A stretch of 64,000 nucleotides of DNA from Elmis aenea (Eukaryota > Arthropoda > Insecta > Coleoptera > Elmidae): contig OX393577.1 of assembly GCA_947652605.1 (NCBI GenBank), positions 68,286,108 to 68,350,107 of the forward strand. The letters run 5' to 3'. Shown in pieces: positions 35,001-46,019 of the stretch (position 1 is its first letter; each line of letters starts with the position of its first letter). The translations under genes and the position numbers were made by a program. Under the pieces are notes generated by a model that saw only the letters and a list, made by a program, of their open reading frames with translations, was not told the DNA's origin and did no database searches.

Positions 35001-38000
35001 TAAATACGAATTGGAGACATAATTTTAATTCAACTATTTTGATATAGTTTTCAACATTTCTTTACGCCTCATTCAATATAAAATTCAAATTTGCAGAGAA
35101 CTGTTGACTGTTCCGGGGAAAAAATTAACAGAGAGGTACAAGAAATGTCGAATTAATCAATATTTTAAAGCAGTTTGTCATTAAAATGATTTCTTTCCGA
35201 GTATGCAACCAAAACATCATTGATATTTACAAGTTTTAGCGTCTTCAAATTCTTTATTTTAAGTATAGTATCTACTAGGGTTTCTTTCCCGGGATCCCGG
35301 GATCCCGGGATCCCGGTCCATTTTAAGCTATTTTATATTTCCCGGGAAATGCTTTTTGTCCCGGGAATTCCCGGGATTTTAAAAAAGTGTTGTTTTCGTT
35401 TATTTTGTGCTAAGATCTTTGTAATACTATCATAACTTATCAGAATTTTATGCCTAAAATGTATTTACTAACAGTAAATTATGAAAAAACTTTCAAATAA
35501 TTTTTCTCGTTTAGTATGGCGCAAAGAAGCCCGGTGTCCGTTGCAAAGTTATTATCTTCAAAATACTTTTACAGTTTTATTTTTGTGTACCCTGATAATT
35601 CAAAGCAAAATAGCTTATAAATGAAAATTTATTGATAATAACGATGTTTCTTTGCTGCTAGATGCTCTCAAGACAATTTCACCTACATCAATAGAGACTG
35701 AGAGAGCATTTTATGCAGCAGGACTTTTTGTTAATAAAGTAAGAAAAAGACTAATTGACTGAAGCACAGATCACCTTTGTTTTCTTAAATCACATTACAA
35801 AAATTCATTGTAAAAAATATATTATTGTATTCATAAATATGAAATTGCAATAGAAAGGTTATAATTCCCAAATGTATGTTTCTCTCACCAATATTATTGA
35901 ATTATTTGTAATAATCATGGAGCAAAATGCATTACATATATGACTTGGAGTTGGTTTTAAGTAATAAACCGCTCCCTTAATTTTTTGGGTTATTAATTTT
36001 AAAATATTGACATAATTTATTACATCCCGGGATCCCGGGAAATCCCGGGACAAAGGCCGATGTCTTCCCGGAATCCCGGGACAAGCAAAATGGTCAAATA
36101 TGAGAAACCCTAGTATCTACGTTACTAGATTAAAAATATTTATTTACTTTGCAGGTCCAGCATGGTTGCCAATATTTGGGCATTCAGCGATCTTAAAAAA
36201 GCTGGCCATAGCTCTAGGAGGGCAGCATTTGGCTTTCCAACAATTAGCAAACCAGTACAGAACAAATGTACTGGGACTTAAACTTGGGAAAAGTTTAGTG
36301 GTAACCGTATCGTCTTTTCCCGTTGTGAAAACCATACTCACTTCAGATAATTACATAGGAAGACCGGATAACACTTTCATAAGATTGCGATGCTTGGGAA
36401 CTAGAAAAGGTAGGCAAATGTTGTTCAGTGAAACACTGTTACGGTTAAAATATTTCAGGTATAACTTGTGTTGATGGTGATTACTGGGCCGAACAAAGGG
36501 GTTTTGTAGTCCGTCATCTTCGCTCCTTGGGTTTGGGAAAGGACTCAATGAATATAAGAATCAATGAAGAATTATATGACATAATCGAAATTTTACAGAA
36601 CTCCGAAAATGATATCAGAATTGACCGGATATTGGCGGCCTCTGTTCTCAACATCATTTGGGCATTAGTAGCAGGATCGCGGATATCCAGAAACGATGCC
36701 CGTCTAACTAAACTGCTAGATCTTCTGTACCGACGGACAAAACTTTTCGATATGTCCGGTGGAATTTTGAATCAGTATCCATGGCTTAGATTTGTAGCTC
36801 CAAACAAATCGGGATACACTCTGATGCAAAACTTGAATAATGAGTTGAGAAACTTTTTTAGCGAGACGATTAAGAAACATCAAGAAAACTGGAGTGATGG
36901 GAGAGACGACGATTTGATTTACTCTTTCATTACCGAGATGAAGAGAGCGAATGGAAAACCAACAACTTTTACAGGTTCATACAAATTTTTGTTGTATTAT
37001 TATTAGATTATACAGGGTGTTGCATGACCAAACGGCCAAATATAACGAACATGTTCCTTGAGTCGATTTAAGCAAAATATGTTGTAAACCATTGTCCAAA
37101 ACTCGATGGTTATCGGGTTATAGACCTTTAAAGTTAAAAAAAAGGTCAAATTTAACAAAAAAAAATGAAATACCGCTTTTATCTTCTAAAATATTGATTT
37201 AACAACAAATGTTTTTCATAAAAGATGCAACATTTTTTTTGCGCTTTATGTTATACTCGATTTGTTTTGTTTTTTACGGTTTATTGCTACTGCCGACTTA
37301 GTTATTTTAAAAATAGAATACGCCAAACTGAGCACAATTATTTAATCAGCCACAATCGAAATTGTACTTGGTGATTGTTGTTTTTCCAAATTTGTAAACA
37401 ACAACGCCTCTTATGTCGTAGTAACTAATTTCCCAATTGGTTTTTGGGCCGTTTTAAGCATTCCGTTGGTGCCATAACTAAATCTAACAGAAAATGTTAA
37501 AGTCTTGATTTTGTGAACCTTTTACAACAAACAGTGTTTGAAATGTTTTTGTATGGAACATGAAGACCAACTGTATTTTCCTTACAAACCCAGTAAAATA
37601 TGTAACTTTTCCATCTATTTGCACAGATATGACAGCTATTTTGGAACTGCTTACAAATGCAATAAATTAAAAAAGTATTACCGTTAGATATAATATGTTT
37701 ACTATAAGTCTAATTTTAAGTCATGACAGTAAACAAATATTACTTTAAAAAAAAGTAAGAAATTATGCAGAATGGCGCATTTCAAATTTAAATTGGCTTA
37801 TTTTAATCATATTGTTATTTTTTGTTTTTATCTATCCCGTTATCTAACGCTGCACTTTAAGCTTATTATACTCACACTAAACTTCATCATTTTAAAGAGT
37901 TACTTGCTAATTATATTTGTGCAATTTAATAGAAATAATGTTTTTCATTCAATTCATTAAACCTTATTAAAACTGCACCAAACTACATATTTCTCAAACT

Positions 38001-40400
38001 TTAAAATCTAAAAATATACAGGGTGTCTCGTAATAGGACGCGTAGTCTCACAATATATTCTTGGAAATGTTTTAAGTCGAAAAGTTCCGGTACACATGGC
38101 CCAATCTCCAAAACTTTTCGACTCAAAGTGATACTAATATGTTAAGAAGCTGCGTACATGCTATTAAGGGACACCCTGTATATTTTATCAATGAACTACC
38201 TAACATTCATCTCTTTTCATTTTAAAATATGTTAAATTTAATCGTCTCTTTGAAAAACGACACAAAAATTTAATATTTTTGGTGTTTCTTTGAAACAATA
38301 AGACTTTTAGAGAATGAACTGTATTAATTTAAGTCTGTTTATATTGCAGAGGAACAGCTTATACTCGTTTGCTTGGATCTCTTCGTTGCTGGTGCCCAAA
38401 CTACCAGTAACACACTAGATTTCGCATTTTTAATGATGATATTACATCAAGATGTTCAGTGCAAAGCCCAGGCTAAATTAGACCAAGTGTTTTCGAGCGT
38501 TGACGATATAAATTATAACGACAGACACAAGTATAAAAAATTCATGTTTATAGTATTGCATAAAATATTAAGGGTTTTGTTTTAGGGTTCCTTACATAGA
38601 CGCAGTTTTATGCGAAGTTGAAAGATATTGTTTTGTAGCGCCAATCACAGGACCTCGCCGAGTATTAAACAAAACCACCTTAGAAGGATATAACATTCCA
38701 AAGGTTAGAAAATCAGTATAATTAATTACTAGCACACCCGCTTCGCAAAATAAAATCAATATCTTGCACCCGAAACGTGACCAAATCAAAAATTAAAAAT
38801 GCTTTAAGAATGTGCAAGTAATACACTTTCAAAAAATATAAAAACTGTCAAAGACGCGAGCAAGTTCCATATAACATTTCATATTTAAAAAGAAAACACG
38901 TCTACCCTCAACCATCGTTTCGAAGAGATTAGAAATGTTGTACTTACTACAAATAAAAATTGTTCTAGAACTCAACCGTCCTAATAAGTACCTACTCTGT
39001 ACATATGGACAGAGAATATTGGGGCGATCCAGAAGTTTTCCGCCCAGAAAGGTTTTTGGATGAAAACGGACAATTATTATATCATGAAAGATTGTTAACA
39101 TTTGGTTTAGGTAAGTAACATAAATACCTGAGTAAACTTTTTATACCTGTTTGCATTTCATTCGAGTCGAAATTGGCTTATTTCCCTGGAACAAATCTTC
39201 AGCCATCATAGATCTTCGATGCCAGAAATGGGCCTGAAAAAAAAATAAACGAAATTAAAATTGTTTACAAAAACTATCAGTTGCTCTTACTTGCTAGTCA
39301 TTGCTATACAATACAATGTGAACACTTTTTTAATAATAAAATGCAACTGGTGTAAAAGATTTTCCAAGCAGTATCCTTTATCATTGTTGATTTCTTTACA
39401 AATTAGTTTGTATTGAAATAATGGCGAACAAAATTAGACGAGTGATACTGCTACAAACTTTTGACTACCTATACATGGTGTTTATTGTTAACTAATTTTA
39501 TTATACAGGATGTCCCAAATTCGTGTAAATGCATGGGGATCTCGCTTATCTTAAGAGCTACGAGGTCGGTTAAATTAGAGCAAAGTTGCGAAATCAGATG
39601 CTCATCAAATATCTGCATATCTGCAAAGAAAATTTTCATAGCTGTCTCAGATCAAAAGTTATCAAGAAAAATTGAAAAAAATTATTTTTGTTTTTTTGCC
39701 CTATTTTCTAAATTTTTTAAGATATCGACAATCTGGAAACACTTCTTCCTTGGCAACTTCTTACGCTTTATATTTTGAGATAACATAAAATTTCCAACAA
39801 CGTTTCGTCTCTTCAGTAACATCATCAACTTAATTTTTTTAAATACGGCGGAAAAATTTTAAAAACATTTGTTTCAGTTTTTCTTGAATAACTTTTGAAC
39901 TAAGACAACTATGAAAATCTTCTTTGCAGATATTTGATGAGCATCTAATTTCGCAACTTTGCCCTAGTTTAACCGACCTCGTAGCTCTTAAGATAAGCGA
40001 GATACCCATGTATTTACTGGAACATGGAACACCCTGTATACAACTTAATTAGTATTTATAAAACCTGTTTGCGTATATATAATCCTGTGAAAGCCCAAAA
40101 TTACCGGTAAATCCCTAACATTTGCCAAAGAGATGGTAAAAAGTCGAAAAATAAAAATAAATAATTGATCAATTCATTTATGTTTATTGTTTCATTTTAG
40201 GTAAACGAAGATGTTTGGGGGAAAGTCTGGCTAGGACATGTTTATTTTTATTTTTTGCGGGTATTCTTCATGAATATTCAGTTCTGCCAATACCGGGAAC
40301 TCCCCTACCATCAGATGTACCACTACCAGGAATTACATTATCGCCAAAGCCGTATCATGCAAGATTCGTAAAAAGACAAAAGTTGCCAAAAAGTGCATAA
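31117..40400 (+). CDS. Microsomal cytochrome P450, CYP2 clan, CYP305A-like, 7 exons, 497 aa
   Basis: The exons are 31117-31198, 36155-36409, 36459-36974, 38350-38530, 38586-38703, 38969-39110 and 40201-40400; GT-AG phases join to 497 codons. The N-terminus MFIVLVACVLVAIYFYF is an ER membrane anchor followed by the PPGP hinge. Motifs are WAEQR (C-helix, W122/R126), AGAQTT (I-helix, 298-303), EVER (ExxR, 355-358), FRPERF (408-413) and FGLGKRRCLG with haem Cys436. Wording such as GGQHLAFQQL, IRLRCLGTRKGIT and GPRRVLNKTTLEGYNIPK is closest, from memory, to insect CYP305A; CYP303A or CYP15-type are alternatives. Enzymes of this group oxidise small lipophilic substrates and some act on juvenile-hormone-type compounds, but the substrate here is unknown. 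The I-helix has Gln where most P450s have Asp/Glu. Intron 1 is about 5 kb; introns 1, 3 and 6 hold transposons. Confidence 0.95.
31199..35267. other. P450 intron 1, left part
   Basis: AT-rich intronic DNA. It contains a (TAA)n microsatellite at 32011-32036 followed by GTCTTTATTTGTTCTG, which may be the reversed 3' tail of a non-LTR insertion. Near 32088 is a TATACAGTGTGTC motif resembling the TACAGGGTG-type ends. A half-copy of the small hairpin repeat is at about 31858-31950. No exon seen. Confidence 0.5.
35276..36112 (+). mobile_element. hAT element remnant with CCCGGGAT repeats in P450 intron 1
   Basis: It is flanked by an exact 8-bp duplication, GTATCTAC (35268-35275 and 36113-36120), with ends TAGGGTTTCT and its complement. 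The subterminal regions are runs of CCCGGGATCCCGGGA-type palindromes on both sides (35288-35317 and 36026-36080). Internally (about 35660-35810) a broken frame reads ALKTISPTSIETERAFYAAG, then LFVNKVRKRLID. This is the hAT transposase dimerisation (hATC) region, whose family pattern includes SERxFSxAG. The rest of the transposase is lost. Confidence 0.85.
37010..37160. repeat. One end of a TACAGGGTG-type element in P450 intron 3
   Basis: TATACAGGGTGTTGCATGAC begins at 37010 and matches the end motif of the fold-back elements in this window. I could not find its partner end, so extent and orientation are unresolved. Confidence 0.45.
38017..38180. mobile_element. Tc1/mariner-like MITE in P450 intron 3
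   Basis: The ends are inverted repeats, TATACAGGGTGTC and GACACCCTGTATA, compatible with TA target duplication. The interior is also partly palindromic (TCGAAAAGTT and AACTTTTCGA) and can fold into a hairpin. No coding capacity. Confidence 0.75.
39503..40040. mobile_element. Fold-back element in P450 intron 6
   Basis: The ends are TATACAGGATGTCCC and, on the other side, the complement of TATACAGGGTGTTCC. Arms of about 180 bp pair (GAGCTACGAGGTCGGTTAAA, CTTATCTTAAG, GATGCTCATCAAATATCTGC), with a loop of about 150 bp. It lies wholly inside intron 6, so the pre-mRNA could form a long hairpin. Confidence 0.8.
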
Positions 40401-41845
40401 CAGCGTAAACTAAAATTAAAAACACAATACTTTCGTTTTGTAATATAGTTATAAGTATGAAATGTTTTGATCACAATAAACATGTATGAAATATTAAGAT
40501 GTAAACTATTTGTTATGGGTTTGCATTGATGTAAAGTGATTATGGATCAACAGAAAAGAGTTTAATTTTAACTCTTACTTTTTTTATGAAGGATCTCTTG
40601 GGAAAAACTCGACCAGTTATAATTTTCTCTTCTCTTCATCAGTAGCAATCTTATTATTTATTTAAATAAACAATAACACTGCTACTGATAAAGACAACAT
40701 CGAAACGGGTCCAGCTTTTCCACAATAGATCCTTCAAACAAAAAGTAAATAGGTACATCTTTCATATAATTTAAAAAATATATATTTAAGTTTAGATAGT
40801 TTTCTTTCATTTTCCAAACCGACCGTTCTCTAGAATTGGTAGTAATTGAATATCTTGTCATTAGAAAATAGTTTATCTGCCTGTCTGTACATAACTATTG
40901 AGTATGTAATGAAAAACCACACTTTCAAAATTAGTTTAAGGACTTAGTTTTCATGTTTCACCCAGCTAATAAGTATTAAACATTTAGCGCATGATTTAAA
41001 AACGATATACCAAGATGTTTGTGATAATTGTAATGGAATGAGTAACTAGCATGCTGTAATATAAGTGAAAACGTAAATAAATCGTATGAAGTTTATTATT
41101 AATGGAAAAAAAATAAAGTAGGCCAAATTCTCTAATATTAACGTTTTTCGATTAAAAATTTAGTCTAGTTTTTTATCTGAACAGTATATCAAATACACTC
41201 AATATATAATCAGTATTAATTTTTCCCGTAGGTTTTGTCTTATATAAATACACTTTGTAAGTATAATTATCGCAATTTGAACGTTAAACATGTTATTATC
41301 TGTATTATACAAAAAGCTTATAATAACCCACAAGTAAACATTGCGTCAGTATGTTGTCAATAATTTCAGATTCTTAGTAATTTAAGTCATTTTTAATGTA
41401 TAGACGTAGGTGTGTTGATTTGGATGTAGCACTTGCTCTACAAAAATGAATCAGAGTAGAAAAGTTTGCAACAAAATATTGTTGACCTACTACTGTGACT
41501 GAATGTGTTATCAAATAATAATAGTATTATATTAGATTAATATTTATTGATATGATCAATACATTTTACAAAACATAAGGCTCTAAAATATTAAGTATAT
41601 TGCCAACAACTATTTATTGAAAACTGTTTCTGGAATACATACGAATCTAAGTAGAAATTAAACACAGGACTTTATTAAAAAAGTTTACTTACTATTTATC
41701 ACAATAAAACTAATACTAATATTATTTTCCTAAACTAATCAGGTAACATTTAATTTTATTAAAAAAATCTAACTAATTGGAAATGTACTGTTTATAGATA
41801 AATAAACATTGATCAGTCTTCAGTGTCACTTAATGCTTGTGAAGT
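40401..41845. other. Intergenic region between P450 and Hsp70
   Basis: P450 3' UTR (AATAAA at about 40476), the hairpin repeat at 40575-40748, then AT-rich DNA including the 3' UTR of the minus-strand Hsp70. Confidence 0.5.
40575..40748. repeat. Small palindromic MITE
   Basis: Arms TTACTTTTTTTATGAAGGAT and, inverted, TTACTTTTTGTTTGAAGGAT continue through ATCTxxTGxGAAAA and CAGTAGCA to a central AT-rich turn near 40662. The same internal wording (GTAGCAATCTTA, AGACCCGTTTT-like) recurs at about 18110, 20050, 31860 and 48830, so this is a small repeat family. Confidence 0.65.
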
Positions 41846-43798
41846 TTAATCGACTTCTTCAATAGTAGGACCAGAACTATTTTGGTTCCTGCCAGCTTGC
41901 TGACCATAACATTTCTGCTGTTGGCTAAAACCACCCGGCATTCCCTGTCCATTTGGAGCTCCACCAGCATGAACTTTGGCCATAATTGGACTACAAATTG
42001 ATGTCAGTTGCTTTTCGCGATGTTCATACTCCTCTTTTTCTGCTAACAAATTACAATCCAACCATTTCAAGCACTCATTACATTCTCTCTCCACTGTTGC
42101 TTTATCTTCAGCACTTAGTTTATCACCGACACCACCCACAGCTTGTTTCACATTAAATATGTAACTTTCTAGCTTGTTCCGTGCTGCAACACGTCCTCTT
42201 TGTTTTTCATCTTCGTCCCGGTATTTCTCGGCATCGGCCACCATGCGATCGATATCTTTTTGAGAGAGACGTCCTTTGTTGTTTTTGATTGTGATGTTGC
42301 GGGAATTACCCGAACTAGTGTCTTTGGCGGACACGTTTAGAATACCGTTGGCATCTAGGTCGAACGTGACTTCGATCTTGGGTACACCGCGAGGAGCTGG
42401 AGGTATTCCTGTTAAATCGAACGTGCCCAGAAGATTGTTGTCCTTGGTCATCGCTCTTTCGCCCTCGAATACTTGGATAGTGACGGCCGGTTGATTGTCG
42501 GCGTATGTGGAGAATGTTTGAGTTTGTTTGCATGGAATTCTTGCATTTCTTTCGATAATTTTCGTCATTACGCCACCAGCAGTTTCGATACCCAAGGACA
42601 ACGGTGTGACGTCTACTAAAAGAACGTCTTGAATCTCTTTGCTGGTGTCTCCACTCAGTACCGCTGCTTGTACAGCCGCACCATAAGCCACGGCTTCGTC
42701 TGGATTGATGGAAAGGTTCAACGTTTTACCGCAGAAGAAGTTTTGCAATAACGACTGCACTTTAGGAATGCGTGTTGATCCTCCAACTAGCACTATGTCG
42801 TGTATGGCTGCCTTATCCATTTTAGCGTCAGCCAAAGCCTTTTCGACGGGTTGGAGGGTGCCTCGGAATAGATCGGAGCAAAGTTCTTCGAATCTGGCTC
42901 TCGAGATTTTCGTGTAGAAGTCGATACCGTCGAACAGTGCGTCGATTTCAAGTGAGGCTTCTGTACTGGATGACAAGGTGCGTTTGGCTCGTTCGGCGGC
43001 AGTTCTTAAGCGACGATTGGCGCGAGGATTGCTGTGTAGATCCTTTTTGTACTTTCGTTTGAATTCTTCAACGAAATAATTAACCAATCTGTTGTCGAAA
43101 TCTTCGCCACCCAAGTGAGTGTCTCCGGCTGTAGCTTTGACTTCGAACAGCGATCCTTCGTCGATGGTCAGAATCGAGACGTCGAAAGTTCCACCACCGA
43201 GATCGAAGATTAACACGTTTCGTTCTCCTCTGAGATTCTTATCGAGTCCATAAGCCAGAGCTGCCGCTGTCGGCTCGTTGATTATTCTTAGGACGTTAAG
43301 ACCGGCAATCGCTCCGGCGTCTTTGGTGGCTTGTCTTTGGGAGTCGTTGAAATACGCTGGCACTGTTACAACCGCGTCCCTCACGGTCGTGCCCAGATAA
43401 GCTTCTGCAGTCTCCTTCATTTTTGTTAGGACCATGGAACTAACTTCTTCTGGAGCGAACGTCTTGTTTTCTCCTTTGTACTGCACTTGAATTTTTGGTT
43501 TGCTTCCGTCGTTGATAACTTTGAATGGCCAGTGTTTGAAGTCGTCTTGTATTTTGGGATCGTCATATTTACGACCGATGAGACGTTTGGCGTCGAAGAT
43601 GGTGTTATGAGGATTCATGGCCACTTGGTTCTTGGCGGCATCTCCGATGAGGCGTTCGGTGTCGGTAAACGCAACGTAACTCGGAGTTGTGCGGTTCCCC
43701 TGGTCGTTGGCGATGATCTCCACTTTTCCCTGTTGCCACACACCCACACAAGAGTAGGTGGTGCCCAGGTCAATACCAATAGCTGGTGCTTTAACCAT
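41846..43798 (-). CDS. Hsp70: Inducible-type cytosolic Hsp70, intronless, 650 aa (copy A)
   Basis: An ATP-driven protein-folding chaperone. The frame runs from an ATG six codons downstream of the longest possible start; I chose [16 protein letters not shown] because it matches the family N-terminus and copy B. The three Hsp70 signatures are present: IDLGTTYS (9-16), [14 protein letters not shown] (about 197-210) and [14 protein letters not shown] (about 335-348). The C-terminus is GPTIEEVD, the cytosolic EEVD tail that binds TPR co-chaperones. Absence of introns is typical of heat-inducible copies. It is nearly identical to copy B (54913-56862), differing mainly in the Gly/Gln-rich tail and scattered residues (for example LDCNLL against LDGNLL). 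The start faces a cuticle-protein gene about 1.15 kb away. Confidence 0.97.
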   Translation of the reverse strand: MVKAPAIGIDLGTTYSCVGVWQQGKVEIIANDQGNRTTPSYVAFTDTERLIGDAAKNQVAMNPHNTIFDAKRLIGRKYDDPKIQDDFKHWPFKVINDGSKPKIQVQYKGENKTFAPEEVSSMVLTKMKETAEAYLGTTVRDAVVTVPAYFNDSQRQATKDAGAIAGLNVLRIINEPTAAALAYGLDKNLRGERNVLIFDLGGGTFDVSILTIDEGSLFEVKATAGDTHLGGEDFDNRLVNYFVEEFKRKYKKDLHSNPRANRRLRTAAERAKRTLSSSTEASLEIDALFDGIDFYTKISRARFEELCSDLFRGTLQPVEKALADAKMDKAAIHDIVLVGGSTRIPKVQSLLQNFFCGKTLNLSINPDEAVAYGAAVQAAVLSGDTSKEIQDVLLVDVTPLSLGIETAGGVMTKIIERNARIPCKQTQTFSTYADNQPAVTIQVFEGERAMTKDNNLLGTFDLTGIPPAPRGVPKIEVTFDLDANGILNVSAKDTSSGNSRNITIKNNKGRLSQKDIDRMVADAEKYRDEDEKQRGRVAARNKLESYIFNVKQAVGGVGDKLSAEDKATVERECNECLKWLDCNLLAEKEEYEHREKQLTSICSPIMAKVHAGGAPNGQGMPGGFSQQQKCYGQQAGRNQNSSGPTIEEVD

Positions 43799-43940
43799 CG
43801 TTATATTATGTAGCACTGTATATCTTCACTCGTTCAAATCACTGTATATTTTTCAACTCGCTGTTTAATTGCAACTTCTTAAGATTCACAATACTGCTCG
43901 TCTTGGTTTTAAATGCGTTAATTTCCCTCCTGTTCGTGGT

Positions 43941-44058
43941 GTTTATATAGGGACCGATGTTCTAAACGAACGTTCTCGACTAGAATCGAACATTACGCTT
44001 CTAGAAACGCACCGTTGGCGTCGCGAAGATGCGCCGTTGGATCGATAATAGAAGCTTC
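43941..44058 (-). promoter_or_regulatory. Heat-shock promoter of Hsp70 copy A
   Basis: On the minus strand, TATATAAAC (43941-43949) lies about 145 bp upstream of the ATG. Behind it are three GAAnnTTC/TTCnnGAA heat-shock-element cores: GAACGTTC (43968-43975), TTCTAGAA (43999-44006) and GAAGCTTC (44051-44058). These are the binding units of heat-shock factor. Confidence 0.8.
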
Positions 44059-44192
44059 GAGATGCACTTTAAAAATACAGTAGCCCATTTTACTACTGTT
44101 TACTACATGATTCTTATATTCTTTCGTGCAAATTTATGAAAGACATGATCGAGTTATTTTCATTCTACTTTTCTATTAAAAGTTATTATTGT

Positions 44193-44354
44193 GTAAATGT
44201 ACAATTAATTACAACTGCATTTCCTTATGTTTTTGAACACCCTAAAAAATAGGAATAGCTTAAGGTGTTGCATGTAAATGTACAATTAATTACAACTGCA
44301 TTTCCCAATTTTTTTTTAACACACGAAAAAGGAATAGCTCCAGTGTTGCATACA
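44193..44354. repeat. Two-copy 81-bp tandem duplication
   Basis: GTAAATGTACAATTAATTAC begins at 44193 and again at 44274; both copies continue into ACTGCATTTCC and end near AGGAATAGCT...GTGTTGCAT. It lies between the Hsp70 A promoter and the cuticle gene. Confidence 0.75.
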
Positions 44355-44888
44355 AAAAAAATTAATGCAGTTGAATTAAGTTTAAACTGCTACATAAAAT
44401 GCATGGTGCAAATTTATTTTCTAAACAATTTCATAATATGCAATTGCTGTTTTTTTTACATTACATAATTCTCTTCTTGTATAATAAAGTGATATATTGC
44501 AATATTAATTTCAAAGATAATAAAGTAATTTAAATGGGCAGCTTAAGATACTTATAAAAACTGCAAATAGGTATAACCTACATTGGAAAAATTAATATTC
44601 CGAAAATTCCGCGAGTTTCAGAAATTATTAGGCCATTTCTGTTAATGTACCCTAATAATTAACCTAGTAGTTGTACTCGGGACCTTTAATAAGGCAATTG
44701 TGGGTGAAATATGCCGCTGCAATAAAATTTAACATGACTTTGATACGAAAAAGTCACAAAACTAGAAATAGCGGAATGACATTTGAATATCAAACAATGC
44801 GTTCATTGCAAAAGTTGTTTTTAAATAAAAGAACAGGTTTGCGGGAGATTTAATTTAGGCCGACTGCCTGATTTCGTTAAAAGTTGGG

Positions 44889-44898
44889 GTATAAAAAG
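44889..44898 (+). promoter_or_regulatory. TATA box of cuticle gene A
   Basis: GGTATAAAAA lies about 60 bp before the ATG, leaving room for a 5' UTR of roughly 35 bases. Confidence 0.75.
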
Positions 44899-44951
44899 CA
44901 ATGTGATTGATAAAAAAGACATCATTCGACGAGCACCATAAAACGACTACC

Positions 44952-45936
44952 ATGGCTTTTAAGGTACAATAACTAGAATCGCTTTAAGTGTATTACATAT
45001 TTGTTATGGAAATGTGTACGGTGGGTGTACGTACAATGTTGATGTAATATTTTTTTGTTTTCTTTCTAGTTTGTTGTCCTCTGCTCAGTGTTAGCTGTAG
45101 CTAACGCCGGTATTTTGGGAGCCCCAGCTCTTGGATATGCTGCCGCTCCAGCTCTTGCATACTCCGCTGCCCCAGCCGTTTCTAGCATTTCTTACCAATC
45201 CCCCATAGTATCTTATGGTTCTCCTTTGGCTGGTGGTGCCATCACCTCCCAACAATCCAACATCCTCCGTTCCTACGGCAACCTCGGCCAAGTATCCACC
45301 TACTCCAAGACCATCGACACCCCATTCTCCAGCGTAAGCAAATCTGATGTCCGTGTATCCAACCCAGGAGTCAGAACCGTCGCCTACGGAGCTGCCCCAG
45401 CTCTTGCCTACGGAGCCGCTCCAGCTCTCGCCTATGGTGGCGCTTATGGTGCTGGCTATGGTTTAGGATATGGTGCTGTAGCCCATGCACCCGCTATTAG
45501 CTATGCTTCCCCAGCCATATCCAGCATCGGTTACGGTGCACCTTTGGCCACCAGTTATGGTGCTTTGGGCGCTGGTGCTATCACCTCCCAACAATCCAAC
45601 ATCCTCCGTTCCTACGGCAACCTCGGTCAAGTATCCACCTACTCCAAGACCATCGACACCCCATTCTCCAGCGTAAGCAAATCTGATGTCCGTGTATCCA
45701 ACCCAGGAGTAAGAACCGTCGCCTACGGAGCTGCCCCAGCTCTCGCCTACGGAGCTGCCCCAGCTCTTGCCTACGGAGCCGCCCCAGCTCTCGCCTACGG
45801 TGGCGCTTACGGTGCTGGTTTGGGATACGGCGCTGTCCGTGCCGCTGTCGCCGCTCCTCTTGGAGTCACCTACTCTGCCGCCCCAGCTGTTGCCCATGTC
45901 TCCTACGCCGGTTCCCTTGGCAACTACGCCTGGTAA
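44952..45936 (+). CDS. CPLCA-type cuticle protein with two retinin-like domains, 292 aa (gene A)
   Basis: Exon 1 (44952-44963) encodes MAFK; exon 2 (45070-45936) the rest. The signal peptide MAFKFVVLCSVLAVANA is split by the intron after four codons, the usual insect cuticle-gene structure. The mature protein is built of AAPALAYG and SYGAP low-complexity repeats around two copies of a retinin-like core (about 61-108 and 174-221; SQQSNILRSYGNLGQVSTYS...DTPFSSVSKSDVRVSNPG). Retinin-domain, alanine-rich proteins form the CPLCA cuticular family. It is probably secreted by epidermis into cuticle. GGTATAAAAAG at 44889-44898 is the TATA box. The duplicated core is unusual; the convergent gene B has one. 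Confidence 0.9.
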
Positions 45937-46019
45937 ATTCAACATCGCTGATCGACCTCCTTTTTTGTTATTATTCTTCTAGTTTCTTATTTATTTTAAA
46001 TTAAATATATTAATTTAAA

